DNA of 64,000 nt from Ostreococcus lucimarinus CCE9901 (GCF_000092065.1 NC_009358.1:866725-930724); one strand, 5' to 3'; shown: positions 18,052 through 29,005, counted from the first letter of the stretch. Translations and numbers: made by a program. The notes: generated from the sequence alone by a model not told the origin.

Positions 18052-19173
18052 ATGCGCGTCGCGCGCGCCTTCGTCGTCGCTTTCGCGCGCGCGCGCCCGC
18101 GAGTGACGCGCGCCGCGCGTCCGAGCGCGCCCGCGACGAAACCGCGCGTCTGCGCCCCCCTCTGCGCGTCCGCCGACGACCGCGCGCTGCACAGCCTCGA
18201 CGGCTGCGACGACGCCAGCGACGCGCCGTACGTCGTCGTCAAGCGCGTCGACGCCCACGACGTCGGCGCGCTCGGTGATGTGTTACTTTCTCTCGGTGCC
18301 TCGTCCGTGTCGACGATCGACGCCGACGCGGGGACGGAGGACGAGCACGAAATCTTCAGCGCCAACACGTTCGAGGAGCAGGCGAGCGACAAGACGAAGG
18401 CGCGCGTTTGGGCGAAGTGCCACGTGACGGCGTACTTTGAAGATCACGCGCGAGCGCGCGCGGGAATCGAGGCGGCGGAAGAAATTTTGGGGATTTCGTT
18501 GGAAGCGTCGTACGCGGAGTCGAAATCAAACGATTGGGTGCAGGCGGTGAAGGATAGCTTTACGCCGACGAAAATCGCGGACGGGCTGTACATCGTGCCG
18601 GATTGGTGTAAAGACGTCGATGCGAACGCTGTGAACATCGCGCTGGAGCCGGGCATCGCGTTCGGTACCGGTGAACATCCGACGACGCGGTTGTGCCTGC
18701 GCTGGCTGAAACAGACTTTGGCGAGGCGAGGGAAGACCGAGCTCGTGGTCGATTTCGGATGCGGCTCGGGCGTACTCGCGATCGGAGCGCTCGTCATGGG
18801 GGCCGACCGCGCGGTGGGCGTGGATTTGGCGAAACAAGCCGTGCAGAGTTCTATCGACAACGCCAAGTTGAATGGTGTGGAGGATCGCTTGACGACGTAT
18901 CTTGGCGACGGACGCGATCCCGGAACTCCGGGCGCGAACGGGCAGGCGGACGTCGTCGTCGCGAATATTTTAATCGGCCCCGTGCTCGAGTTGGAGCCAC
19001 TCTTCGCGGGGTACTGTAAAGTCGGTGGCGAAATCGCGTTGAGTGGGATTTTATACGGTGAGCAGAGCGCATCTGTCGTGGCAAAGTACGCGCGTCATTT
19101 CGACAATATTTGCGTCGTCGAGGAAGGTGGGTGGGCGTGCGTGCACGGCGTACGAAACGGAACGCCAGTCTGA
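18052..19173 (+). CDS. PRMA: Ribosomal protein L11 methyltransferase, organelle-targeted
   Basis: 373 residues from the ATG at 18052, chosen because it opens a typical Ala/Arg transit peptide (1-45). The frame itself opens further upstream at 17875. PrmA landmarks follow: FGTGEHPTTRLCL, SAM motif I VVDFGCGSGVLAIGA, VGVDLAKQAV, and the catalytic-loop motif VVVANIL in place of the NPPY of other N-methyltransferases. The C-terminal GGEIALSGIL is also typical. PrmA trimethylates L11 of bacterial-type ribosomes, so a chloroplast or mitochondrial ribosome is the probable substrate. It converges with the TPR gene ending at 19293. Confidence 0.93.
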   Translation: MRVARAFVVAFARARPRVTRAARPSAPATKPRVCAPLCASADDRALHSLDGCDDASDAPYVVVKRVDAHDVGALGDVLLSLGASSVSTIDADAGTEDEHEIFSANTFEEQASDKTKARVWAKCHVTAYFEDHARARAGIEAAEEILGISLEASYAESKSNDWVQAVKDSFTPTKIADGLYIVPDWCKDVDANAVNIALEPGIAFGTGEHPTTRLCLRWLKQTLARRGKTELVVDFGCGSGVLAIGALVMGADRAVGVDLAKQAVQSSIDNAKLNGVEDRLTTYLGDGRDPGTPGANGQADVVVANILIGPVLELEPLFAGYCKVGGEIALSGILYGEQSASVVAKYARHFDNICVVEEGGWACVHGVRNGTPV

Positions 19174-19292
19174 TTGATGGTTCTTCGTCGTCATTGTTAT
19201 TGTGTCGTAGTTTTCTAATACAAAAATTCGCGTGCGCGCGCATATTAACAAAAATTACGAATCCAGTCGTCGTCTACATTGCTCGCTTAACA

Positions 19293-21218
19293 TCATTCGC
19301 TCGAAACCGGCTCTTTTCCGCCGCCGCCGCACACCTCTTCGCCGTCTTCTTCGCTTTCGTCACCGAGCATAAAGGCATCCGACTGCATCGCATTCTTCTG
19401 CATAGAGATAGTCGTACCTTTACTCACGCTCGGCGTACCACCGACGCGATTGAAAGTTGTTCCCGGTTGATCCATGCGCGATTCCGTGCCGGTGGCGTGC
19501 GACGGGCTGTCTGGTCGGCGCAAGTGCGTACCGTCAAGCATCGCTCGTGTATCCATGGCAGCGTTATCGTCGACGTTTTGGAAAGAGCTGAACCCACCTC
19601 CGAAAACTCCAGCACTCATGGCGCCATCGGTTTCCCCCTCAACTTCACCGTGCATACCCAAGCCACCGCTGGCGACGTAGCCGGCGTTGGGGTAAGAGAA
19701 CAGTTGCCCGCCCTGCGCGCTCGATCCCGCCATGCCGCTCATGGGCATCGTCCCCCAGGACACTCCTCCCGGTGCGCCGATGAACGACGATGCGATACCA
19801 CCCCGTCGTGGTGCGTGGAGAGCGACATCACGTCGGTGAGTGGCTTCGCGCAAATCCGCGACGAGCCCCGGATCATCGGGCGTCATTTCCAACGCCTTGG
19901 TCAAGTCGCCGATGGCGGTGCCGAAATCTCCCTCGGTCACCGCGGCGAGCGCTCGCGCCTTGAGTGCGAGTGCATTGTTCGGTTCGCGCGCGAGCGCGCG
20001 AGCTGCGAGTTCACCCGCTCGCACGGGATCGGCTCTCCGAAGCGCGCACGCGCTCGCTTCGAGCAAGCACGCCGTCTTCAACTGTGAATTTCGCTCCGAC
20101 GATCCACCCGTCTCTTCGGTTTCAAACATTTCAATTTGATCGATAAATCGCAGGGCGTGTCCGTACGCGCGCTCGGCGGTGCCGAAATTCTCGATCGCCT
20201 TGAGCGCATCCGCGCGAGCCTTGAGCTCGAGCGACGCCGGAACGAGCGATTCTCGCGGTACGTCCCACGGTTCTTGATTATCCCACCGCGTCGGCGCGGG
20301 CAGAATGATTTGCTTCGATTCGACCTCGGTACCGACACCTGCCGCTCCTCCCTCACCGGCGAGCAAGCTTCCAGCCGCCTTGATGTCGCCACATTCCACC
20401 TCTTCGCTATTGCCCAGGCCCGAATCCGCGCGCCCGCCTTCGCCGCGCGAATTCGTAAGCCTCTGCGCCTCGGTCGAATCCACCGGACGCGCGCGGTCGC
20501 TCGACACCGCCGCCGTGTTCGAATCTCCCGCACTATTCGCCGGCCGCTGTGCGTGTCCGTGCACCGTGCTCGAACTCCCCGTCGCGCCTCCGCGCCCGCC
20601 GACGCGACTTCGCGTCAACCCGGGCGCCGCGCCGCGCCGCGCCGCGCCGTCCGCATTCGTCGCGTCGACCGTCGCCGCCGCCTCCTCACCCATCGCCCGC
20701 GCGCGCGCCCTCACATTCCCGGCTTCGTCTCCGTTCACGACGTCGTCGTTCGACCGCACGGCTTGCGAGTTTTGAATCGAGTGCGTCGCCGCGCGTCGCG
20801 CCCCTTCGTCCCCGATCACCGTGGCGTGTCCCGGATTTTCGATCGACCGCGTCACCGCCGCCGCGTCCACCGCGGGCATTCGTGTCTCGTATCCGCCGTC
20901 GTCGTCCAAGTCTCTCGCGGACCGTTCGACGTCCGCGTCGTCGTCCGCGTCTTCGTCCCCTCGTCGCGTCCCGCGTCCCCGTCGCCGCGCTTCGCCCGCG
21001 CCGCCCGCGCCGCCCATCCCGAACGCCGATCCCGACGATTGCGCCGCGCGCGTCGCCGCGGCGCGCTCGGGCGACGCCCGCAGCGCGTCGTCGTCGAGGC
21101 GTTCGGCGCCGTCCGTTCGCATCAGCATCGGACTCAGATGGGTGTCACCCTCGGACGTCGTCGCGTCGAGCGTCGCCAGCGACGCCGCGCCCGTGGATCC
21201 GCCCGCGCTGCGCGCCAT
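19293..21218 (-). CDS. TPR protein with long disordered N-terminus
   Basis: 641 residues from the ATG at 21218; the longer frame runs into Arg-rich promoter shadow. Residues 1-325 are Gly/Ala/Ser/Asp-rich and disordered. Residues about 330-470 form a helical region with TPR-like repeats, including one clear unit with ALAREPNNALALKARALAAV and the next ALEMTPDDPGLV. The remaining part is Gly/Met/Ser-rich. TPR domains of this kind often serve as co-chaperone or assembly scaffolds, but no partner domain (FKBP, J, U-box) is present. The specific family is not recognised. Confidence 0.8.
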   Translation of the reverse strand: MARSAGGSTGAASLATLDATTSEGDTHLSPMLMRTDGAERLDDDALRASPERAAATRAAQSSGSAFGMGGAGGAGEARRRGRGTRRGDEDADDDADVERSARDLDDDGGYETRMPAVDAAAVTRSIENPGHATVIGDEGARRAATHSIQNSQAVRSNDDVVNGDEAGNVRARARAMGEEAAATVDATNADGAARRGAAPGLTRSRVGGRGGATGSSSTVHGHAQRPANSAGDSNTAAVSSDRARPVDSTEAQRLTNSRGEGGRADSGLGNSEEVECGDIKAAGSLLAGEGGAAGVGTEVESKQIILPAPTRWDNQEPWDVPRESLVPASLELKARADALKAIENFGTAERAYGHALRFIDQIEMFETEETGGSSERNSQLKTACLLEASACALRRADPVRAGELAARALAREPNNALALKARALAAVTEGDFGTAIGDLTKALEMTPDDPGLVADLREATHRRDVALHAPRRGGIASSFIGAPGGVSWGTMPMSGMAGSSAQGGQLFSYPNAGYVASGGLGMHGEVEGETDGAMSAGVFGGGFSSFQNVDDNAAMDTRAMLDGTHLRRPDSPSHATGTESRMDQPGTTFNRVGGTPSVSKGTTISMQKNAMQSDAFMLGDESEEDGEEVCGGGGKEPVSSE

Positions 21219-21433
21219 GTCGGCGCGCGCGACGCGCGAAGACGCGTCGCGGTGTGCGACTCGGCGGCGTCCGCGCGGCGGGCGACGCGAACGCGAACGC
21301 GAGACGCGCGCGAACGTCGAGGTCGATATCCCGAATCGTCGATGTGAATGAATTACACGAATCACACAAAAAGTTAGTTCGTTTCCCAGCGCTCGCTCGT
21401 CGCGATGACGCGTCGAAATCGCCCGTCGTCGCG

Positions 21434-21916
21434 TCACCGCGCGTTGGGATCGAGCGGAAACGACGCGCGCGCCGCGTCGCTCGGAAACGGAAACGGAAAC
21501 GCGACGCCGACGCCGACGCCCGCGATCGCGCGCATCGCGTCGATCGTCATCGTCGACGACGACGACGACGACGCGCGGTGCGCGTGACGCGCACCGCGAC
21601 GCCCGCCGCCGCCGCGTCCCGTCGACGCCGGCTCGCCTCCGTCTCGCGCCGGCGACGACGCGTCTAGAACTTCGTCGTCCGTCGCCTCCTCCGTCGTCAT
21701 CTCCGCGTCCCACGAAGCGAGTCGTCCCGTCATCGTCGACGTCGACGTCGTCGGCGTCTCCGAGTCGTTCGCTTCCTCGCGCTCGCGCTCGCGCTCGTCC
21801 CGCCTCGCGTCTCGCTTGGCCAGTCGTCCGTCGCGCACGCCGACGGCTTCGACGTACGCGTCTCGTCTTCGCTTGCGCCCGCGCGCCGCGCGCGCGGCGT
21901 CACCGTCGTCGTCCAT
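21434..21916 (-). CDS. Small disordered, basic/acidic hypothetical protein
   Basis: 160 residues from the ATG at 21916. A basic RGRKRRRD segment near the N-terminus could act as a nuclear signal. Glu/Arg-rich and Thr-rich stretches follow, with a short FPFPFP motif near the C-terminus. No domain is recognised. Support is weak: it is an open frame of adequate length on the same strand as the TPR gene, in a gap otherwise without coding sequence. Confidence 0.4.
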   Translation of the reverse strand: MDDDGDAARAARGRKRRRDAYVEAVGVRDGRLAKRDARRDEREREREEANDSETPTTSTSTMTGRLASWDAEMTTEEATDDEVLDASSPARDGGEPASTGRGGGGRRGARHAHRASSSSSSTMTIDAMRAIAGVGVGVAFPFPFPSDAARASFPLDPNAR

Positions 21917-22396
21917 GGAATCCACGTCGCACGCGGCGCGCGCGCGCGCGTTTTCGAACGAACGCGCGAACCACCGGTCGGTGATTGATTGTATTGATTT
22001 TTGAACGCGATGCGCTCGAGCTCGACGCCGCGACGACGCGACGACGCGACGACGCGACGCGCGACTACCGACGACGCGACGACGACGATCGCGACCGATC
22101 GGATCGATCGCGCGTCTCGCGGTGTCGCGCGCGCGGCGTCGAACGCGCGTCTTCCATCGATCGATTCGACGCCCGCGTCTTCTCGGCGACCGACCGAACG
22201 CGACCGACGACGCGATCGCGACGAACGGCGCGTTCGACCGACGTCGAGATCGAAATCGAACGATCGCACCGCGATCGATCGGTGCGATCGAACCTCGACG
22301 CGTCGATCGAACGATCGTCGAATCGCGCGATCGACCCATCTGGATCGCCGTCGGCGCCGACGTCACGCCCGGCGGCACAGCGCGACGGACGACGCC
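21917..22396. promoter_or_regulatory. Divergent intergenic region before DDX3
   Basis: 480 bases of CGA/CGAT-rich low complexity between the small minus-strand gene and the DDX3 start. Frames on both strands are Arg/Ser/Asp repeats and look like shadows. No motif beyond the simple repeats is seen. Confidence 0.35.
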
Positions 22397-24469
22397 ATGA
22401 GCGACTGGGCCGACGACAGCGGCGATTTACCACCCCTGAGCGCGGGACTGCCGCCGCCACCGACGACGACGACGACGACGACGATACCGAAACCGTCGAC
22501 GTCGGTGCCGGCGCCGCAGGTCGCGTCGCCGCAGAAATCGGGATACGTCCCGCCGCATCTGCGGAATCGGCACGCGGCGGCGGGCGACGGCGGGTCGCGA
22601 GGATTCGGTGCGTCGACGACGACGGCGCGACGCGCGCGAACGACGGCGACGGCGACGACGAGAGGGAATTTTTAATCGATCGATCGCGCGCGCGCGATGA
22701 CGCGCGAACGCGTCGCGCGAGAGAGGGGACGCACGCGATCGCGATCTCGACCGCCCCGCACGATGGCGACGGGCGATAACATTGAGGCGTAACCCTGGAC
22801 GAGCGCCGAGGCGGGCGACTGACGACGAACGACGCGCGCGGTTCCGATCGAGCAGGCGGTGACGATAGACGAGGCGATGGATGGGATACCGGACGCGACC
22901 GCGGCGGCGGTGGATGGGGCGGCGGCGGCGGCGGTGGATGGGGCGGCGGCGGCGGCGGCGGACGGTTTTCGCGCGGGGAAGACTACGGCGGGACGTCGTT
23001 CGGGCGGCGAGACGATCGCGGGGGAGGAGGCGGAGGATGGGACACCGGACGGTCGCGATTCCGCAGAGAAGATAACCCGTTCGCGCAAATGGAAGAGGAA
23101 GAAGCGGCGGCGGCGAGAAACGATCCTGACTCCGAGGCGACGAAGATGTTTACCGGCGAAAACACCGGTTTGGACTTTGACCTGTACGACGACATTCCCG
23201 TGGAGACGAGCGGACGCGACGTGCCGGAGCCCATCACTTCGTTCGTCGACCTCGACCTCGGGGCGGCCGTGAACACGAACATCAAGAGATGCAAGTTTAA
23301 GAATCCGACGCCGGTGCAAAAGTACGCCATTCCAGCTTCGCTGGCGGGAAGAGATTTAATGGCGTGCGCGCAGACGGGTTCCGGTAAAACGGCGGCGTTT
23401 TGCTTTCCCATCATCGCCGGTATCTTGAAGCGCGGTCTTCAAGGCGGTCATATGAACCGCAAGACGTATCCTCTCGCGCTCGTGCTTTCGCCGACGCGCG
23501 AATTGGCGAGCCAGATTCACGAAGAATCGCGGAAGTTCGCGTACCAAACCGGCGTCGCCTCGTGCGTCATCTACGGTGGCGCTCCGGCGGTGGAACAATT
23601 CCGCGCCATGGAACGCGGGTGCGACATTCTCGTCGCCACGCCGGGTCGTTTGATCGATCTCATCGATCGCGCTAAGATCTCGTTGAGCAGAGTTCAATAT
23701 CTCGCGCTCGACGAGGCGGATCGCATGTTGGATATGGGTTTCGAGCCGCAAATTCGACAAATCGTCGACGAGCGCGACATGCCGCGATGTGGCGAGCGTC
23801 AAACGATGTTGTTCTCCGCAACGTTCCCGAGGGAAATCCAGCGAATGGCTTCGGACTTCTTGGACGATTACGTCTTTCTCACGGTCGGTCGCGTCGGCTC
23901 TTCGCACGCGTTGATCACGCAATCCGTCGAGCGCGTGACTTCGTACCACGAAAAGAGCAATATGCTTCTCGATTTGGTCGAAGCCGTGCCGGGTTTGACT
24001 TTGGTTTTCGTCGAAACGAAGCGAGGTGCGGACCAGCTCGAGGATTTCTTGTACCAAAACGGTAAGCCCGCGACGAGCATCCACGGCGATCGCACGCAGC
24101 AGGAGCGCGAGGCGGCGTTGAAATCCTTCCGAGCGGGTAAGACGCCCATCCTCGTCGCCACGGACGTCGCGGCGAGAGGTTTGGATATTCCTCACGTCAC
24201 CCACGTCATCAACTTTGACTTGCCATCGGATATCGACGACTACACGCACCGCATCGGTCGTACCGGGCGCGCGGGGAAGAAGGGTCGGGCGACGGCGCTG
24301 TTTTTAGAATCCAAAGACGGCCAAATGGCTCGCCCGTTGACGGAGCTCATGAGCGAGGCGAACCAGGAAGTGCCGACGTGGTTGACGCAAATCTCTGGCC
24401 ATTCCTTCGGCGGTGGTGGACGTCGTCGCGGTGGTGGTGGCGGGAATAGATTCGGCGGTCGCGACTACC

Positions 24470-24516
<47 letters not shown>

Positions 24517-24531
24517 TGGGGCCGCGAGTAA
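22397..24531 (+). CDS. DED1: DEAD-box RNA helicase DED1/DDX3, two exons
   Basis: Exons 22397-22607 and 22856-24531 give 628 residues. Exon 1 carries the DDX3-specific [10 protein letters not shown] motif. Exon 2 opens with Gly/Trp/Arg repeats and leads to the helicase core. The two exons join in phase through a split Gly codon. Core motifs: Q motif with NPTPVQ, motif I AQTGSGKT (about 245), DEAD in LDEADRML (about 356), SAT, ARGLDIP and [10 protein letters not shown]. The C-terminus is a Gly tract then Trp-Gly. DED1/DDX3 unwinds mRNA 5' leaders during translation initiation. Without the intron the N-terminal domain would be lost from the annotation. Confidence 0.93.
22608..22855 (+). other. 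Intron in DDX3 gene
   Basis: 248 nt. Donor GTGCGT at 22608, candidate branch site CTGAC at 22819-22823 (branch A 33 nt before the exon), acceptor CAG ending at 22855. The exon-1 frame stops inside it, and frame-1 sequence upstream of 22856 contains stops. The join preserves the DDX3 N-terminal motif and its Gly-rich extension. Confidence 0.88.
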
Positions 24532-24893
24532 ATCGACCCGCCTCGCGCGTTCGCGTTCCGAGTATGAAATCCTAGATGTGTGCATCTGTTAGATGTTAGA
24601 CATTCGTGTTGTGACTATTTTCTACACTATCCCACTACGCCATCACACGTCCCCTCGCGTCTCGGCCGCCGACAAAGACGACGAAGCCTCGACTCGACGA
24701 AAACGGTCCCGCGCCCGCCCCCCTCGCAAAAGATTCCTCTTCGGCACGCGTAGGAATAAAAAACCAAAATCACCCCGAAACCCCGTATACAACGTGAAAC
24801 GAGTCGATGTACCGCGCACCCCATTTGTGCGACGGCGTCCCCCGCCTCGTCGTCGCGGCGTCGTCGTCGCGGCATCGCGCGACGCGTCGGACG
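24532..24893. other. Intergenic stretch, no gene seen
   Basis: 362 bases between DDX3 and the SPX gene. The first 100 bases are AT-richer, as expected of a 3' region, and the rest is probably promoter and leader. Frames here are short and of shadow composition. Confidence 0.4.
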
Positions 24894-26028
24894 ATGAAGT
24901 TCGGTCAGCTCTTCGCCGCGACGACGGCGTCGATGGCGCCGAACGTGCGAGAGCAGGTGCGCGACGCGAACGCGCGAGCGCCCGGAACGACGCGACGACG
25001 ACCGCGCGAACGACGACCGCAAAACGGGGCGACGGGCGATGGCGCGGTAGAATATTCCCAGCGCGCGACCGTCGCGGAGGGGGGGGGAGGGCGCGCGTCG
25101 CGCGCGTCGCGCGCTCTAAAGAGAGACAAGAATGCGCGCGAAGGATGCGCGCGAGGACGCCGCGAATGGGGACGGTTCGCGCGCGATGGTGGGCGTCGAG
25201 CGCGCGAAGACGGCGAACGGAGGGCGGCGAGACGCGCGAACGACTCGAGGGCGTTGACTGACGGATTCACGCGATGCACGCGCGCGGGAAGCGTAGTTTT
25301 TGGATTATAAACTCTTGAAACAGGTGTTAAAGACACTTCCGGAGAATAAGGGCGATGTGAAGCCCGCGACGGCGGGGGAGGTTCACGCGGGGGAGCGGGC
25401 ATTCGTGCAGGCGCTGTCCAACGAGTTGAAGAAGTTTAACGAGTTCTTCATGAACAGAGAGGAGGAAATCGTCATGAAGGAGGGTCATTTGCAGCAGTTA
25501 TTCGATCAGAACGAAGAGCGCATCGCGAGCGCGTTGAGCGCGGGGGTGTACGACGACGCGTGTTTGGCGGGAGACACGGGCATTTGCCAGAAATTTGCCA
25601 ACTTTCACGGAGAGCTCGTGTTGTTGGAGCACTGGACCAATTTAAACTACGCGGCTTTGGTGAAAATTTTGAAGAAGCACGATAAGCGATCGAGCTTGGC
25701 GCTGCGTTCTCCTTTCCTAGTCAACGTCCTGCAGCAGCCTTTCTACAGCACGGAGGTGCTCACGGCGATGATCGGTCGCGCCGAGGAGCGATTCCGCGCC
25801 ATCGAGCACAGGATTCGAGAATTCTTGGGCGAGCACGTCCCGCGCGCTGAGCTCGGGACATCGCCGCAGGTGCAACTGAGGGTATCATCGGACGGAAGCG
25901 AGATTAGCGACGACGACGACGACGCCTATTCCATCGAGCACACCAAAGCCGCTCTGAACTGCTGGCAAGGTTTGGACAAGAGCGAGGCTTTGCAAAACCC
26001 GCTCGGCACGCCTCACGACGTTCAGTGA
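24894..26028 (+). CDS. SPX-domain protein (phosphate sensing), two exons
   Basis: Exons 24894-24956 and 25297-26028 give 264 residues. Exon 1 encodes only 21 residues, beginning MKFGQLFA, the universal SPX start. It joins in phase to FLDYKLLKQVLK, which restores the canonical first SPX helix pair. Later SPX blocks are NLNYAALVKILKKHDKRS, whose Lys residues form the inositol-pyrophosphate pocket, and an acidic Asp run near residue 225-230. No EXS, MFS, VTC or RING partner follows, so this is a stand-alone SPX protein. Such proteins in plants bind InsP8 and inhibit PHR transcription factors; here that role is inferred from the family. Confidence 0.92.
24957..25296 (+). other. Intron in SPX gene
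   Basis: 340 nt, phase 0. Donor GTGCGC at 24957, candidate branch CTGAC at 25258-25262 (branch A 35 nt before the exon), acceptor TAG ending at 25296. Another possible donor, GTGCGA at 24945, would drop four residues and spoil the alignment to SPX helix 1, so 24957 is preferred. Confidence 0.88.
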
Positions 26029-26327
26029 AAACTTACGCACTAGTTTCTCGCACTCCCACCGCGCGTCGTGACATCTCGCGCGTGAATGACGCATATTACC
26101 CTAGCTCAGCCACACGTCTGGCTGACCACCATTCTTTCCTTGTTGTAAGCTTTTTTTGTTAACTTGGCCTCGAACCGTCTTGTCTCGCGCGCGCGCATCA
26201 CGAGCCATTCATCCGCGCGTCGTCGGACCGATCGATCGGCGCCGAAGCGAAGGGACGCCACGCACTCACCTCCAGAGTCGAGACCGCGCGCGCGCGACAT
26301 CGACGCGCGCTCGATACGACGGCGCAA

Positions 26328-28958
26328 ATGCGACTCCTCGACGGGTCGCCCTCGGCCCAATACGTCGTTTCACGCGAGCTCGTCGTTATGCTCGACGCGC
26401 CGCGCGCGGGCGTGCCTCGGCGCGTGCGCGAGCGATTCGAAAGTGCGAGCGAGACACATCCATCATCCAACGACGAACGACGAGCGGTGTCGAACGAGCG
26501 CGACGTTGAGGTAGGCTGCGAGTCAAGATACGAACAGCCTTTTCTGACGACGCGACTCCATGAAACTGACGTGACTAACGACGTGACTGACGACGTGACT
26601 GACGACGCCTCGTCGCGTGAGCTGCAGATCGCTCGAGCATTTCTCGACGCACGGTTGAACGGTGAGCACGAATACGAAGGCTTTGAAGCGCTACTGTGCG
26701 ACGAATCCGTGATCTCTCTGACGACGCGACTTCTCGCGCGCGTCGAAGAGCGCGGCGAAGCCAAATTTCCAGCGAAAATGGTTCTGAGCGCGTACATGAT
26801 TTGCTACCACGCCGATGTGGTCCTCGGTGGTTCGAACGCGAAGGAGGTACCGTGCGAAGAAACGTCGCTCATTGATTCATCCAAGGCGTTGGTTAACGCG
26901 TTCGACGCGCTCGCACTCACGATGTCGCGCTCGGGCACGTTCACAGCCACCATCACGAACGCGTTCGAGCGCGCTTGGCACACGTGGACTGCAGATTTCA
27001 AAATTTGGAAATCGAAAGACGCGTTTAGTTTGACCCAAGAGCTCATACGAATCGGTGTTGCGATGGAGTCTTCGATGATTCGTGTGTGCGGCGCTCGCGG
27101 CGCGCTCGATTCCACAGTCGATCTCGGTGAAGAACGCAACGCGATACGCTCCGCACAATCGCACGATCGCGCGCTTCTAAGAGAGAAAGTCTTCACGCTT
27201 TCGGGTAAAAGCGCAGTCGACGAGTTCGATGCGATGATTACAAGAGTTCGAGCCGCGGGCTTAAGCGACGAAGAGTCAGCGAGGGCAAAGGATACTCGCA
27301 CGGATCGGCTCGACGAACGTCGGCGTAAACGGGAAGCCACGAGCGCTCAAATCGCCGCTGCGATCGAAAAGGACAAAGAACGCGCTCGTCAGCAGATGGC
27401 TGGTGAAGAAAACGTTGTTTCGAACTTTGTCGAAATGCAAAAGGATCAGATTTTACACGAATTAATGCTGGACCCCGAGTGGAAGCTCAGAGCGCCACCA
27501 AAGTCACCCGTTGAGGACGATCCCGTACGCGAGCAGGTCGTACAAATCATGAAGAAGGCGTTCTGGGACATGGTGTACGAATCACTTGTTCATGATACGA
27601 TCGACACATCTATCGTTCGCGCTCGAATTTTCGAATGGAAAGACGCCATCATCGACGACACTTTGATTTTGGATCGCCAGACGACGGAGAGCTTGGAACT
27701 GATCCAAAATTCACTCAGCCTCATCGACGTCAACTATCTTGAAGCGAGCATCTTGCGCATGGAAAGCACACCTACAGACACATCAGAAGCTTTGCGAACC
27801 TCGCTCGATCATGGTTACACGGCTCTCAATGCGCTCGCGAATGGTTCCGTGAAGGACGATCTTAGCGCTGCGTTTGACAATCTGACGCGAGAACTCGAGA
27901 CGGCGACGAACGCGGACAAATTCACTTTATCTCGAGCGATTGCTGATGCTTTGGCGTTCTTGTTTGATTTTCGCGAGCGTATACACCAATCGATGAGCCT
28001 TGAAGCAGCCAACGAGGCGATTGATGCACTCCGCGAGACGCTCGCGGTGATGCCAGATGGCATCGAGTACGCGACAACGCGCTTCTTGCATCGATTTGAT
28101 GTGAAAGTCGGGGAGACCGAACTCGCACTTGCGTTTCCTCGCACGTGTGCTTGGCTTGAAAGCGTCGTCGAAGAGCTTCCGACGCTCGATGCGACATTTG
28201 CACCTCTTCTCGATTCTCTCAATGTCGACCGCTGGCGAGGCGTGCGTCTGAGGAGCGGTTTCGAGACTCGAGCCGAGGGCGCGCAAAAGACTTCTTCGGA
28301 AGTAATCAGTTCAACTTTACATCCGACCCGGGTCATGTCTGTGAATGGTGTTTGTCGTGTCGCCTTTGCACGATTGGTTACCAATCCCAACGCCATGATT
28401 CAAGACTTTATCCCGGAAACGCTTGAAAACGACGTGCAACGCATCGATTACTTTTGCCGTGAGTTTCAGAACATTCAAACGCTTGCCGCTTGTTTGATGC
28501 TCTCCACGCAACTCTGTCGCTTAGAGGTTTTCGTGGATGTGGACGCGCTCATCGATCGAGTCGCGGTTCTGCTCTCTTCGGAACGAGACCTACCGGCGAT
28601 GTCTCGCGTCGCCGAGGTCCTCTCCGCGACGCTCCCGACGTCCGACGGCGCCCAAACCATCACCAACATGCTTCGCAAGCTCACGGGTTCCGACGATTGC
28701 GCCAATCCGATGTCTGTCGCCATCATCAAGGCCATACGATCCGCGCTCACGATTCGTCTCCTTCACGGCTTCGAAGGCGAAGCCGTTGATAGGGCGTGCG
28801 ACGCCCGGCTCGCCGCAGTCTTCGCGTCGCGTCTCCGTCCTCGCGTCGACGCCATCGCTCGCGACGCCGCGCGAGTGATCAATCTACACGCCACAGTGCG
28901 CGCGCCCGTGGTTTCGGCCTTAGTGAACGACTTGCTCGCCAGAGATGATGAAATTTAA
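26328..28958 (+). CDS. TCP11-family (T-complex protein 11-like) protein
   Basis: 876 residues from the ATG at 26328. A short acidic low-complexity repeat (Asp-Val-Thr-Asp/Asn units) lies near residues 80-90. The TCP11-type region begins around residue 390 with VQIMKKAFWDMVYESL and a conserved acidic/aromatic helix (FEWKDAIIDD). Helical sequence continues to the end. No catalytic motif is visible. Plant and animal TCP11-like proteins are helical regulators whose biochemistry is poorly defined. Base composition is clearly less GC-rich than in the left part of the window. It ends 47 nt before the next gene on the same strand. Confidence 0.72.
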   Translation: MRLLDGSPSAQYVVSRELVVMLDAPRAGVPRRVRERFESASETHPSSNDERRAVSNERDVEVGCESRYEQPFLTTRLHETDVTNDVTDDVTDDASSRELQIARAFLDARLNGEHEYEGFEALLCDESVISLTTRLLARVEERGEAKFPAKMVLSAYMICYHADVVLGGSNAKEVPCEETSLIDSSKALVNAFDALALTMSRSGTFTATITNAFERAWHTWTADFKIWKSKDAFSLTQELIRIGVAMESSMIRVCGARGALDSTVDLGEERNAIRSAQSHDRALLREKVFTLSGKSAVDEFDAMITRVRAAGLSDEESARAKDTRTDRLDERRRKREATSAQIAAAIEKDKERARQQMAGEENVVSNFVEMQKDQILHELMLDPEWKLRAPPKSPVEDDPVREQVVQIMKKAFWDMVYESLVHDTIDTSIVRARIFEWKDAIIDDTLILDRQTTESLELIQNSLSLIDVNYLEASILRMESTPTDTSEALRTSLDHGYTALNALANGSVKDDLSAAFDNLTRELETATNADKFTLSRAIADALAFLFDFRERIHQSMSLEAANEAIDALRETLAVMPDGIEYATTRFLHRFDVKVGETELALAFPRTCAWLESVVEELPTLDATFAPLLDSLNVDRWRGVRLRSGFETRAEGAQKTSSEVISSTLHPTRVMSVNGVCRVAFARLVTNPNAMIQDFIPETLENDVQRIDYFCREFQNIQTLAACLMLSTQLCRLEVFVDVDALIDRVAVLLSSERDLPAMSRVAEVLSATLPTSDGAQTITNMLRKLTGSDDCANPMSVAIIKAIRSALTIRLLHGFEGEAVDRACDARLAAVFASRLRPRVDAIARDAARVINLHATVRAPVVSALVNDLLARDDEI

Positions 28959-29005
28959 CGCTCTTCTTCGCGAATCAGAGGCACCCGGCGCTTGAAGAAT
29001 CTTCA

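Noticed and set aside
26560-26612. Possible intron in TCP11 because of repeated GACTGAC
   Set aside because: The frame stays open and no GTRCGY donor or acceptor is placed suitably; it reads as an acidic repeat.
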